A stretch of 14,231 bases of DNA from Bacillaceae bacterium UBA7792. GTDB taxonomy: Bacteria > Bacillota > Bacilli > Bacillales > Cytobacillaceae. Location: the NCBI GenBank assembly GCA_002480735.1, contig DLCS01000293.1, positions 1-14,231 of the forward strand. The letters run 5' to 3'. The first letter of the stretch is position 1; the number at the start of each line of letters is the position of its first letter. This document shows, piece after piece, positions 7,147 to 13,554 of the stretch. The notes under the pieces are model-generated. The model searched no databases and was not told the DNA's origin. It was given only the letters and a program-made list of their open reading frames with translations. A program made the position numbers and the translations under genes.

Positions 7147-8274
7147 TTAGGTCAATCTCATCTTAAAATCTTCATAACCAAACTTATGCATGATGCGGCA
7201 GTCGCCGTCTTTCCCTTTCAGAGCGATCGATGGCAGCGCCATTCCATTAAAGGTTGTATTCTTCACCATTGAGTAAATGGCCATATCACCAAACACGAGG
7301 CGATCGCCGCTTTTCAAAGGCTGATCGAATGAATAGTCCCCAATATTATCACCTGAAAGACAAGTAGGTCCGCCAAGTCGATACGTATATGCCTTTTCCC
7401 CAGATTCGCCTGAATCAAAAAGAGGCGGCCGATACGGCATCTCTAGTACATCAGGCATATGACAGGACGCAGACGTATCAAGAATGGCGATATCCATCCC
7501 ATTCTGAAGCGTATCAAGAACCGTTGTCACGAGGTAACCCGCATTCAAGGCAACGGCTTCCCCTGGCTCAAGATAGACTTCTAATCCGTATTTTCCCTGC
7601 ATTCTTCTAATGCAATCCTCGAGTAATGGGATATCATAATCCTCTCTCGTAATATGGTGTCCACCGCCGAAATTGATCCATTCCATTTGGGCAAGCCACG
7701 GACCAAACTTTTCCTCCACAGCATCTAATGTAGTGGCAAGGTCGTCTGAATTCTGTTGGCATAAGGTATGGAAATGAAAGCCAGAAATCCCATCTAAGTC
7801 TTCAGGACGAAATTGCTCGAGCGTAACCCCGAACCTTGACCCAACAGCACAAGGATTATAAATTTCGTGCCCGACCTGGGTGGAACACTCCGGATTGATG
7901 CGGAGACCGATCTTTTTTCCAGCACTTAATACCCGATCCCGATACTTTTCCACCTGAGAAAAAGAATTGAAAATGATGTGATCACAATAGCGAATAATCT
8001 CATCCATTTCATCCTCTCGGTAGGCCGGGGAGAAGACATGATTCTCCTTCCCCATTTCCTCATAGCCGAGTCTTGCTTCATAAAGGCCACTTGCCGCTGT
8101 CCCACTTAAGTATTGGCGAATAAGCGGATAAGTGGAGTACATGGAAAAAGCCTTCTGGGCAAGAATGATCTTTGCCCCGGTCCGGTCCATGACACCTCTG
8201 AGGATTTTTAGATTTTTTTCAAGGAGTTCTTCATCGACTACATAACAAGGTGTTGGTAACTCTTCAAACCTCAT
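7147..8274 (-). CDS. nspC: Carboxynorspermidine/carboxyspermidine decarboxylase
   Basis: A PLP-dependent fold III decarboxylase (alanine racemase-like barrel) of 375 aa. It removes the carboxyl group from carboxyspermidine or carboxynorspermidine to give spermidine or norspermidine. Visible signs are LPTPCYVVDE at the N-terminus, the PLP lysine in LAQKAFSMYSTYP (K41), INFGGGHH, EPGEA (from E236) and the active-site cysteine in DTSASCHMPDVLEMPYRP (C271). These fit NspC rather than the longer diaminopimelate or arginine decarboxylases. It lies 1 nt after the synthase stop with only a distant GGAG (13 nt), so translation is probably coupled to the upstream gene. Which of the two triamines is made cannot be told from sequence alone; spermidine is more likely in a Bacillus relative. 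Confidence 0.93.
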   Translation of the reverse strand: MRFEELPTPCYVVDEELLEKNLKILRGVMDRTGAKIILAQKAFSMYSTYPLIRQYLSGTAASGLYEARLGYEEMGKENHVFSPAYREDEMDEIIRYCDHIIFNSFSQVEKYRDRVLSAGKKIGLRINPECSTQVGHEIYNPCAVGSRFGVTLEQFRPEDLDGISGFHFHTLCQQNSDDLATTLDAVEEKFGPWLAQMEWINFGGGHHITREDYDIPLLEDCIRRMQGKYGLEVYLEPGEAVALNAGYLVTTVLDTLQNGMDIAILDTSASCHMPDVLEMPYRPPLFDSGESGEKAYTYRLGGPTCLSGDNIGDYSFDQPLKSGDRLVFGDMAIYSMVKNTTFNGMALPSIALKGKDGDCRIMHKFGYEDFKMRLT

Positions 8275-8275
8275 C

Positions 8276-9514
8276 TTATCGCACTAGCTCCGGCTCTTTT
8301 TCATTTTCAGCCACAGTATCGACTAGCTCTGGATCAAAGCTTTCTTTCCATGGAAGTCCCCACTTGTTTAATGCTTCCATGAATGGATCTGGATCGAATT
8401 CCTCAATATTGTAAACGCCAGGCTTATTCCATTTACCTGTCATAATCATCATTGCACCGATCATCGCTGGAACTCCAGTCGTGTAGGAAACGGCCTGGGA
8501 TCCTACCTCTTTAAAGCACTCCTCATGGTCACAAACATTATACACATAATAGGTTTTGTCCTTGCCATCCTTCTTACCGCGGAAAATACAGCCGATGTTT
8601 GTTTTTCCTTTTGTACGCGGGCCTAGAGAAGCTGGATCTGGTAATACCGCCTTTAAGAATTGAAGTGGAATGATTTGCTTGCCTTCAAATTCTATTGGCT
8701 CGATTGAAGTCATTCCAACATTTTCAAGACATTTTAAATGGGTTAAATAGCTTTGTCCAAAGGTCATGAAGAAGCGAATTCGCTTTAACCCAGGAATGTT
8801 TTGAGCAAGAGATTCTAGCTCCTCATGATAAAGTAGGTACATATCCTTTTCGCCAATTTCTGGGAAGTTATAGACGCGTTTGATTTCCATCGGCTTAGTC
8901 TCGATCCATTCACCGTTTTCCCAGTACCTTCCGTTGGCTGAAACCTCACGAATATTAATTTCCGGGTTAAAGTTGGTTGCGAATGGATAGCCATGATCCC
9001 CTGCATTACAGTCAAGGATATCAATGTACTCAATTTCATCGAAGTGATGCTTTAAAGCATGTGCTGAAAATACGCCTGTTACACCTGGGTCAAAGCCGCT
9101 ACCTAATAGTGCGGTAATGCCAGCTTTTTCAAAGCGCTCACGGTATTCCCACTGCCACTTGTATTCAAACTTGGCCGTATCCTCTGGCTCATAGTTCGCT
9201 GTATCTAAATAATGCGTCTTCGTTGCTAAGCACGCATCCATAATCGTTAAGTCTTGATATGGGAGAGCCAAATTCATGACGATATCCGGTTTTACCTCTT
9301 CTATGAGAGCAATCAGCTCGTCCACATTGTCGGCATCCACTTGTGCTGTTGTGATTTTTGTTTTGCCTCCATCTAACTTTGCCTTTAGGTCGTCACATTT
9401 TGACTTTGTGCGACTCGCAATACAAATTTCTTCGAATACCTCGCTGTTTTGGACACATTTGTGGATGGCAACAGATGCCACACCGCCACAACCAATGATA
9501 AGTGCTTTACCCAT
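8276..9514 (-). CDS. Carboxynorspermidine/carboxyspermidine synthase (saccharopine dehydrogenase-like)
   Basis: An NADPH-dependent reductase of 412 aa. It condenses aspartate semialdehyde with a diamine (putrescine or diaminopropane) to form the carboxylated triamine used by NspC. An N-terminal Rossmann motif, ALIIGCGGVASVA (residues 4-16), is followed by CIASRTKSKCDDL and a catalytic-domain stretch LLGSGFDPGVTGVFSAHA. This places it in the saccharopine dehydrogenase family, and the adjoining nspC separates it from lysine-pathway enzymes. The start is ATG 9514 with AAAGGGG 9 nt upstream. It is the first gene of the two-gene operon. The bacterial families using this pathway often lack or supplement SpeD/SpeE, but that cannot be checked here. 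Confidence 0.92.
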   Translation of the reverse strand: MGKALIIGCGGVASVAIHKCVQNSEVFEEICIASRTKSKCDDLKAKLDGGKTKITTAQVDADNVDELIALIEEVKPDIVMNLALPYQDLTIMDACLATKTHYLDTANYEPEDTAKFEYKWQWEYRERFEKAGITALLGSGFDPGVTGVFSAHALKHHFDEIEYIDILDCNAGDHGYPFATNFNPEINIREVSANGRYWENGEWIETKPMEIKRVYNFPEIGEKDMYLLYHEELESLAQNIPGLKRIRFFMTFGQSYLTHLKCLENVGMTSIEPIEFEGKQIIPLQFLKAVLPDPASLGPRTKGKTNIGCIFRGKKDGKDKTYYVYNVCDHEECFKEVGSQAVSYTTGVPAMIGAMMIMTGKWNKPGVYNIEEFDPDPFMEALNKWGLPWKESFDPELVDTVAENEKEPELVR

Positions 9515-9548
9515 TTTTCATTTCCCCTTTAAATTAGATTTTTTCACC

Positions 9549-9578
9549 TAAATAGGCAGAACTGAAGTTTTTGCTCAA
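9549..9578 (-). promoter_or_regulatory. Possible promoter directly in front of the polyamine operon
   Basis: TTGAGC (9573-9578) and TATTTA (9549-9554) are 18 nt apart on the minus strand, each with two mismatches. If used, it lies downstream of the 9585-9621 terminator and yields a leader of about 30 nt. It competes with the reading in which that terminator is part of the operon's leader. Confidence 0.35.
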
Positions 9579-9621
9579 ATAAAAAAGCAAGTGCATACGC
9601 ATATATGCGCACCACTTGCTT
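9579..9621 (-). terminator. Strong intrinsic terminator 60 nt upstream of the polyamine operon
   Basis: On the minus strand AAGCAAGTG (9613-9621) pairs with CACTTGCTT (9585-9593) around a GC- and AT-rich loop containing GCATATATGC, followed by TTTTTTATTTG. It either ends transcription coming from the 9640-10000 region or works as an attenuator for the operon. Confidence 0.8.
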
Positions 9622-9640
9622 GTTGGTCATTTGAATTCGT

Positions 9641-9703
9641 AAGAAAAGCATACAGATCTGAACAGATCTCTTTTATAGACAGAATCATAGAAGAGCTTTT
9701 CTT
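9641..9703 (-). ncRNA. Candidate structured leader RNA upstream of the polyamine operon
   Basis: A perfect 9-bp long-range pair, minus-strand AAGAAAAGC (9695-9703) with GCTTTTCTT (9641-9649), encloses two smaller hairpins. One is AGATCT with AGATCT around GAAC (9654-9669); the other is TCTT (9669-9672) with AAGA (9691-9694), which shares its first base with the first. The result resembles a three-way junction and is followed 20 nt later by the terminator at 9585-9621. No known riboswitch consensus was recognised. The pairing is read directly; a regulatory function is inference. Confidence 0.35.
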
Positions 9704-9812
9704 TATTCAAATAATAGGTTCAGAGTCTATATAGCAAATAATTACTTTTACCACTCTTATTGACCGTTTCACAAGTTGATATGCAATATGCACTGGTTGT
9801 AAAGTAACCAAC

Positions 9813-9987
9813 TTATAAAATTTGAGCTTCTAACTCAATCAATAAGGCAACAAAGTTGCCAATCGGCACTTGACCCGGCTGTCCGTATGGCCTTAACTCT
9901 CTTATTTTGAAGAAAGTGGTCAAAATTATCTGCTTGGAAAGACTCTGATATTTGAATATCTGCTCTCCATAAATAATACTTGCTTAT
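9813..9987 (-). pseudogene. Apparent frameshifted small gene remnant
   Basis: Two overlapping minus-strand frames each look partly protein-like. The first, from about 9987 to 9835, reads SKYYLWRADIQISESF, then QADNFDHFLQNKRVKAIRT, before becoming unconvincing and stopping. The second ends at 9813 and reads RPYGQPGQVPIGNF, then VALLIELEAQIL. Joining them with a one-base shift near 9876-9885 gives a continuous protein of about 55 residues. Neither frame has an ATG or a ribosome binding site, so the 5' end also appears lost. I do not recognise the family. It may be only chance open sequence. Confidence 0.35.
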
Positions 9988-10089
9988 CTTAACAGGAAAT
10001 AATAAAAAAATCTATAAAAAAATGAAAAAAACTTTTGTTTCTTTTAATGCTAAGTTGGTTATAGTTTTTTTCGTCGTCAGGATTTGGTC

Positions 10090-10131
10090 AAAACAAACGT
10101 GACCGTTTCGAATTTATTTCAAAACGGTCAC
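10090..10131 (-). terminator. Terminator of the cobalamin operon
   Basis: GTGACCGTTT (10099-10108) and AAACGGTCAC (10122-10131) form a 10-bp stem that extends by three more pairs past one mismatch. On the minus strand the tail is GTTTGTTTTG. It lies 10 nt after the btuF stop. Confidence 0.8.
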
Positions 10132-10141
10132 TTTCAAACAA

Positions 10142-11083
10142 TTATTTAAATAGATCTGGATAGGCCATCTTTGCTACGAGTTCAACTGCCTCTCCAATTC
10201 TTGGTCCTGGACGTGATGTGACATCAGGATCTAATACAAAAATCTGATCAGCTTTCACTGCGTCTAGCTGATCCCAGCCTGCACGACCTTTAATATCTCC
10301 AACTGGATCCTCGACATAGTTAACAGTGGTGGCAATAATAGCAGGATTTCTCTTGATGACTTCCTCTTCTGAAACTTGAATCCACCCTTCTTGGTCCCCA
10401 AAAATATTTTCTACACCAGCTGCATTCAAAATTTCCTGCTGGAAGGTATTTTTTCCAGTTGTAAACGGAGTAGGATCAATCTCAAAATAAACGGTTTTCT
10501 TATCTGATACATTTGAGAGCTTTTCCTCTACTCCTGCAATTTTTCCACGAATGTCATCGACTAATTCTTTGCCTTTTTCTTCAACGCCCATCACTTTGGC
10601 GATTTGATCAATGTCACCGTAGACGTCATCAAATGAAGTCGCAGATTGGATGACGAATACTGGAATCCCCGCATCCTTCAGTGGGTTTAAAGTGTCGGCC
10701 TCTCCAATTGTATAGGCAATGACAACGTCAGGCTTTAGTCCAATGATTTTTTCTGCATTTATGTTCATGGAATCTGAGACGCGCTCAATATTCTGTGCTT
10801 CCTCTGGATAGTTGTCAAAATCAGTACCACCGACTACTTTGTCACCTACACCCAAAGCAAAAAGGATTTCCGTATTGCTTGGTGCAAGAGAAACAACCGT
10901 TTCAGGTACTTTATCAAATGTGATGTCGGTTCCAGTGTCATCTTTTACCGTGTAGGATTCTGTTTTTGGGGCTTGCTTTTCTGTATCTTTGTCCTGCTTT
11001 TCTGGCTCTTGTGCAGAATTACATGCTGCTAGTAAAAAAACGAGCATCAATGCAGAAAGCCATTTCATAAGATTTTTTGACAT
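10142..11083 (-). CDS. btuF: Cobalamin ABC transporter substrate-binding lipoprotein, BtuF-like
   Basis: A lipid-anchored binding protein of 313 aa that would capture vitamin B12 (or a related corrinoid) outside the membrane. A signal peptide (about residues 1-20) ends in the lipobox LAAC with C21 as the lipidated residue. A Gln/Lys/Glu-rich linker (22-43) leads to a class III, two-lobed binding fold. VVSLAPSNTEILFALGVGDK and VVGGTDFDNYPEEA are typical of BtuF/YvrC, and the C-terminal DPDVTSRPGPRIGEAVELVAK fits the same family. The ATG at 11083 has AGGAGG 8 nt upstream. The preceding gene ends 12 nt away, with its TAG overlapping that ribosome binding site. Control by the upstream cobalamin riboswitch supports a B12 role over iron-siderophore uptake. 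No permease or ATPase gene accompanies it. Confidence 0.9.
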   Translation of the reverse strand: MSKNLMKWLSALMLVFLLAACNSAQEPEKQDKDTEKQAPKTESYTVKDDTGTDITFDKVPETVVSLAPSNTEILFALGVGDKVVGGTDFDNYPEEAQNIERVSDSMNINAEKIIGLKPDVVIAYTIGEADTLNPLKDAGIPVFVIQSATSFDDVYGDIDQIAKVMGVEEKGKELVDDIRGKIAGVEEKLSNVSDKKTVYFEIDPTPFTTGKNTFQQEILNAAGVENIFGDQEGWIQVSEEEVIKRNPAIIATTVNYVEDPVGDIKGRAGWDQLDAVKADQIFVLDPDVTSRPGPRIGEAVELVAKMAYPDLFK

Positions 11084-11095
11084 TTGTGATTCCTC

Positions 11096-11617
11096 CTATT
11101 TTCTCGTTGGATATGATTTGCTAATAAAAGGGATTTCCTCGACCCCATGCTGTTTATTGACATAGACCGCCATGACGAAAAAGACATTCGCTAATAAATG
11201 GGCATAATCAAACAAGATTTCTGGAATTTCTTTCTCCAGGCTAACTTTATGTAGAGCACGTACTGATTTTTTTGCTTCACTCCGGCACACGTGGAGTGTA
11301 CATGCAGCTTCAGTCCCTTGCGGTAAAAGAAAGATTTGAATCCGCTCTTCAACCTCCGCCTTGTAAAAATCATACATCTTACTTAGCCGTTCCAAATCTT
11401 CTGGGAATATGGCAAGTTTTCCTCGTGCTGAGCCATTTAAATGATAGGCCATTGGGAGCAAATCCATTAAATCACTATGTACGACAGGTAAATCTTTTGT
11501 TTGCGAAGCGGCTTGTCCAATTCGAGTCGTCAATGAATCGGTCCTGATTTCAAAGTCTACTGTCGAGGCTGACTCACGCATAAATGGATAGCATAGATAG
11601 CGAGAATCCTTTTTCAA
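11096..11617 (-). CDS. Divergent PduO-like cobalamin adenosyltransferase homologue
   Basis: A 173-aa protein related to PduO-type ATP:cob(I)alamin adenosyltransferases, which attach the adenosyl group to B12. The C-terminal helical core aligns by eye: FLLPQGTEAACTLHVCR (96-112, compare FILPGG...ALHLAR), SEAKKSVRAL, then FDYAHLLANVFFVMAVYVN (136-154, compare LNRLSDLLFVLARYEN). TDSLTTRIGQA (26-36) corresponds to the VDELNSxIG region. The usual N-terminal ATP loop (TKTGDKGTTSL) is not recognisable, and the RR of the CRRAER motif is KK here. Activity is therefore doubtful; it may bind or deliver corrinoid. The start is TTG 11617, 8 nt after AGGAGG; an out-of-frame ATG abuts that site. It is the first gene under the cobalamin riboswitch. 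Confidence 0.78.
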   Translation of the reverse strand: MKKDSRYLCYPFMRESASTVDFEIRTDSLTTRIGQAASQTKDLPVVHSDLMDLLPMAYHLNGSARGKLAIFPEDLERLSKMYDFYKAEVEERIQIFLLPQGTEAACTLHVCRSEAKKSVRALHKVSLEKEIPEILFDYAHLLANVFFVMAVYVNKQHGVEEIPFISKSYPTRK

Positions 11618-11676
11618 TATTCATTCCTCCTCTCTTTTTTTTCGTGAATAGCTGCAGAACGAGTCTTCGAGATCAT

Positions 11677-11706
11677 AAAAAAGCCGCCCATAAAAATTGG
11701 ACGGCT
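11677..11706 (-). terminator. Riboswitch-controlled terminator of the cobalamin operon
   Basis: On the minus strand AGCCGTCC (11699-11706) pairs with GGGCGGCT (11682-11689), followed by a run of U. Minus-strand ACGGC (11755-11759) can pair with GCCGT in the 5' arm and so serve as an antiterminator. This fits shut-off when cobalamin is bound. Confidence 0.85.
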
Positions 11707-11797
11707 ACCATTCTATTAATTTTGATCAAGGCTGACCTATAAAATAGAAACACTGCCGTACAATCCTCTTAACTTCCGAAGAGCAAAATACGTTCAA

Positions 11798-11962
11798 GAA
11801 TAGGCAGGTCTCCTGGCTCATGCATCATCTTACTTTAAGAACCTTCCCATTTGTTTAGAAACAAACAGTGGTATTTCTTATTTCATCAGCACTTACAGTT
11901 GCGGAAACAGCTTCGGATTTTCACCGAATTCCCTTTTTTAGCTAACAAGTTAGCACCTAATC
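11798..11962 (-). ncRNA. Adenosylcobalamin riboswitch
   Basis: The minus strand carries the conserved elements in order: an AGGTGC-type 5' segment (11951-11958), GGGAA followed by CGGTGAAAATCCG, GCTG then CCGCAACTGTAAGTG, and the B12 box AGCCAGGAGACCTGCCT (11802-11818). The outer helix can form between GATTAGG (11956-11962) and CCTATTC (11798-11804). It senses B12 and, with the terminator about 100 nt downstream, controls the adenosyltransferase homologue and btuF. Confidence 0.95.
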
Positions 11963-11996
11963 TCTGCAAGACATATTCACATATGGATTAGTTTAC

Positions 11997-12002
11997 ATTA
12001 TA
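11997..12002 (-). promoter_or_regulatory. -10 element for the cobalamin operon
   Basis: A perfect TATAAT on the minus strand, 35 nt upstream of the aptamer. The hexamer 17 nt further upstream (AATTCC) is a poor -35, so this is only the most likely promoter position. Confidence 0.45.
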
Positions 12003-12058
12003 TTGATAGAAAATTAAAGGGAATTTGTCTATCTTCAGAAAACTGATTCTAACTGCTT

Positions 12059-12520
12059 TCAATCTTTTTCCCTCGCCCTTTGTGTATCTCTCACATTCTT
12101 TTGAACGGTTATCGCTGCAAATAGGCTAAGAACAAAGGCCATGCCATAAAAGCCTTTTTCGCTTAGTACGATACTTCCTGCGTTGTATAAACCGATTCCC
12201 ATTAATGAAATCGATACGATAAGGGCAAACCAACTAATACCATAGTAAATGCTCGTTACAGGGATTCCCTCGTCCCTATCCCTTACAGCTTTTTGTAGGG
12301 ATACAGATGAATAAAGTCCGAATATTAAAATGGCAAAATAATAGCCCTTCTCGTTCAACTCCATTCCTGCATTAAACAAACCGATGAGATAAGCACCAAC
12401 ACCAACAATTAAAGCAGCCCAAGATGCCCCTTTGAAAGCGGCAGTTGGTTCGCCCTCTTTCCTTTCTACCTTCTTCTTAAGATTATCTCTATCTAGGCCA
12501 ACTTCATGCTCATTAGACAT
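12059..12520 (-). CDS. YiaA/YiaB-family membrane protein with internal duplication
   Basis: A membrane protein of 153 aa made of two copies of the YiaA/YiaB two-helix domain. Repeat 1 (about residues 28-82) contains GASWAALIVGVGAYLIGLFN, NEKGYYFAILIFGLY and LQKAVRDRDEG. Repeat 2 (about 89-146) contains GISWFALIVSISLMGIGLYN, SEKGFYGMAFVLSLFAA and VQKNVRD. That gives four transmembrane helices, with a charged cytoplasmic-looking N-terminus of about 27 residues. Function of the family is unknown. The ATG at 12520 follows AGAGGGG by 8 nt. It is a single gene, divergent from the azoreductase, and its 5' leader contains a terminator-like hairpin. There is no clear terminator at its 3' end. Confidence 0.87.
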   Translation of the reverse strand: MSNEHEVGLDRDNLKKKVERKEGEPTAAFKGASWAALIVGVGAYLIGLFNAGMELNEKGYYFAILIFGLYSSVSLQKAVRDRDEGIPVTSIYYGISWFALIVSISLMGIGLYNAGSIVLSEKGFYGMAFVLSLFAAITVQKNVRDTQRAREKD

Positions 12521-12539
12521 CCAATCTTCCCCTCTCTTA

Positions 12540-12574
12540 ACAAATAAAAGTGGAGCAAAATAGAGGCTCCACTT
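12540..12574 (-). terminator. Terminator-like hairpin 28 nt upstream of the YiaA/B gene
   Basis: AAGTGGAGC (12548-12556) and GCTCCACTT (12566-12574) form a 9-bp stem. On the minus strand it ends CTTTTATTTGTT. No minus-strand gene lies upstream for it to terminate, so it sits either in the YiaA/B leader or between that gene and an unrecognised transcript. Confidence 0.6.
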
Positions 12575-12687
12575 CTATATATATAGGAATTCCTTTCAAA
12601 TTATTGATGTTTTTAACATGATCTGAGAAATTTTACTGATCGGTTCTCTGAGCAAAATATTTATACTTTCCCCCATTATGATGTTAA

Positions 12688-12707
12688 TATAATAATTCAT
12701 GATGAAT
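12688..12707 (+). promoter_or_regulatory. azoR -10 element with adjoining palindrome
   Basis: TATAAT (12688-12693) is a perfect -10 on the plus strand with no recognisable -35. It is followed at once by the 13-bp palindrome ATTCAT-G-ATGAAT (12695-12707), which would cover the transcription start. This is a typical position for a repressor. It does not look like the YodB or MhqR sites known for Bacillus azoreductases. Confidence 0.45.
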
Positions 12708-12740
12708 ATTAATTAAGTAGGTAAAGGAGCTTATACATCT

Positions 12741-13376
12741 ATGTCGAATATACTTGTAGTCAAAGCAAATAACCGCCCAGATGGCGTTTCAACAAAAATG
12801 TACGAAACCTTCGTATCCGAGGCGTCACAAATAGATGGTTTGAATTTAACAACTATTGACCTGTTCTCAGAAAACATGCCTTACTTTGGTCAAGATACAC
12901 TGAATGCGTTCGGTAAACTTCAAAGCGGTGAAGAAATGACGGAAAACGAAGCGGCATCACTTGCTGCTCTCAATAAATCTCGTGAGCTGTTATCAGCTGC
13001 TGATCTGGTTGTTTTCGCATTCCCATTATGGAACTTAACGATTCCTGCTACATTACAAACATTCATTGATTACACTTATGGTGCAGGCTACTCATTTAAA
13101 TACAATGAACAGGGCCAATTAGTCAGCTTAATGACAGATAAAAAATACATCGTATTAAACGCGCGTGGTGGTATCTACTCTACCCCAGAAGCAGCGCCAA
13201 CGGAAATGGCTGTTAACTATGTTAACAATGTAATGAGCGGAATCTATGGTATGCAAAAAATCGGGGAAGTCATCATTGAAGGTCACAACGCTAACCCAGC
13301 CAAAGCTGAAGAGATCATTGCTGCAGGTTTAGAGGAAGTAAAAGCTTTAGTTCAAAAATTATTCGTATTAGCATAA
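12741..13376 (+). CDS. azoR: FMN-dependent NADH-azoreductase
   Basis: A flavodoxin-fold cytoplasmic oxidoreductase of 211 aa that reduces azo compounds and quinones with NADH and FMN, normally as a homodimer. Family motifs are clear: ILVVKANNRPDGVSTKM at the N-terminus (phosphate-binding loop of FMN), FPLWNLTIPATLQTFIDY (94-111), YGAGYSFKY (113-121) and NARGGIYS (140-147). The full length fits AzoR/AcpD proteins. The ATG at 12741 lies 11 nt after AAAGGAG, slightly long. The gene is alone, with its own promoter and a strong terminator, as expected for an electrophile-stress gene. Confidence 0.95.
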   Translation: MSNILVVKANNRPDGVSTKMYETFVSEASQIDGLNLTTIDLFSENMPYFGQDTLNAFGKLQSGEEMTENEAASLAALNKSRELLSAADLVVFAFPLWNLTIPATLQTFIDYTYGAGYSFKYNEQGQLVSLMTDKKYIVLNARGGIYSTPEAAPTEMAVNYVNNVMSGIYGMQKIGEVIIEGHNANPAKAEEIIAAGLEEVKALVQKLFVLA

Positions 13377-13381
13377 TGAAA

Positions 13382-13422
13382 AAAGTGACGAAAGCCTTGG
13401 TCTTCGTCACTTTATTTTTTTT
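13382..13422 (+). terminator. Terminator of azoR
   Basis: AAAGTGACGAA (13382-13392) and TTCGTCACTTT (13403-13413) form an 11-bp stem followed by A and nine T. Confidence 0.95.
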
Positions 13423-13554
13423 TAAAAAAAGAACTACACCTTTATTAGAATGCATCATGAATGGAATCGAAATATTTTTCACGGATAATTAACATACCTC
13501 CTCTAGTTTGGATCACTTTCTTCCGTTATGATAACTTTGAGGAGGACGACAAGT

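Larger units (their letters stand above)
9515..10096. other. Long stretch without an intact gene
   Basis: The interval between the polyamine operon and the btuF terminator holds the promoter, terminator, structured segment and gene remnant listed separately. From 9990 to 10096 it is very AT-rich, with runs of A and T and no supported gene. A further fold, minus-strand AAGTTG (9809-9814) with CAACTT (9773-9778) enclosing GGTT/AACC, lies just past the remnant's stop. Confidence 0.6.

Noticed and set aside
9276..9551. Plus-strand open frame of 91 codons across the synthase start
   Set aside because: Antisense to the Rossmann domain of the polyamine synthase; no ribosome binding site.
9579..9833. 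T-box, lysine or other known riboswitch upstream of the polyamine operon
   Set aside because: No T-box sequence (AGGGTGGNACCGCG) and no conserved block of another known class was found on the minus strand.
10022..10102. Plus-strand 26-aa peptide starting MKKTFVSFNAK with a hydrophobic stretch
   Set aside because: It looks like a signal peptide, but there is no ribosome binding site near the ATG, the DNA is A/T runs, and the frame runs into the btuF terminator.
11272..11547. Plus-strand open frame of 91 codons
   Set aside because: Antisense to the adenosyltransferase homologue, which has its own AGGAGG and an operon position under the riboswitch.
12005..12033. Hairpin GATAGA/TCTATC after the YiaA/B gene, considered as its terminator
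   Set aside because: The stem is AT-rich with a bulge and no U-run follows on the minus strand; it lies just upstream of the cobalamin operon -10.
13456..13506. Minus-strand peptide MLIIREKYFDSIHDAF preceded by GAGGAGG
   Set aside because: The AGGAGG is only 1 nt from the ATG, too close to initiate. It lies in the psiE upstream region and has no other support.
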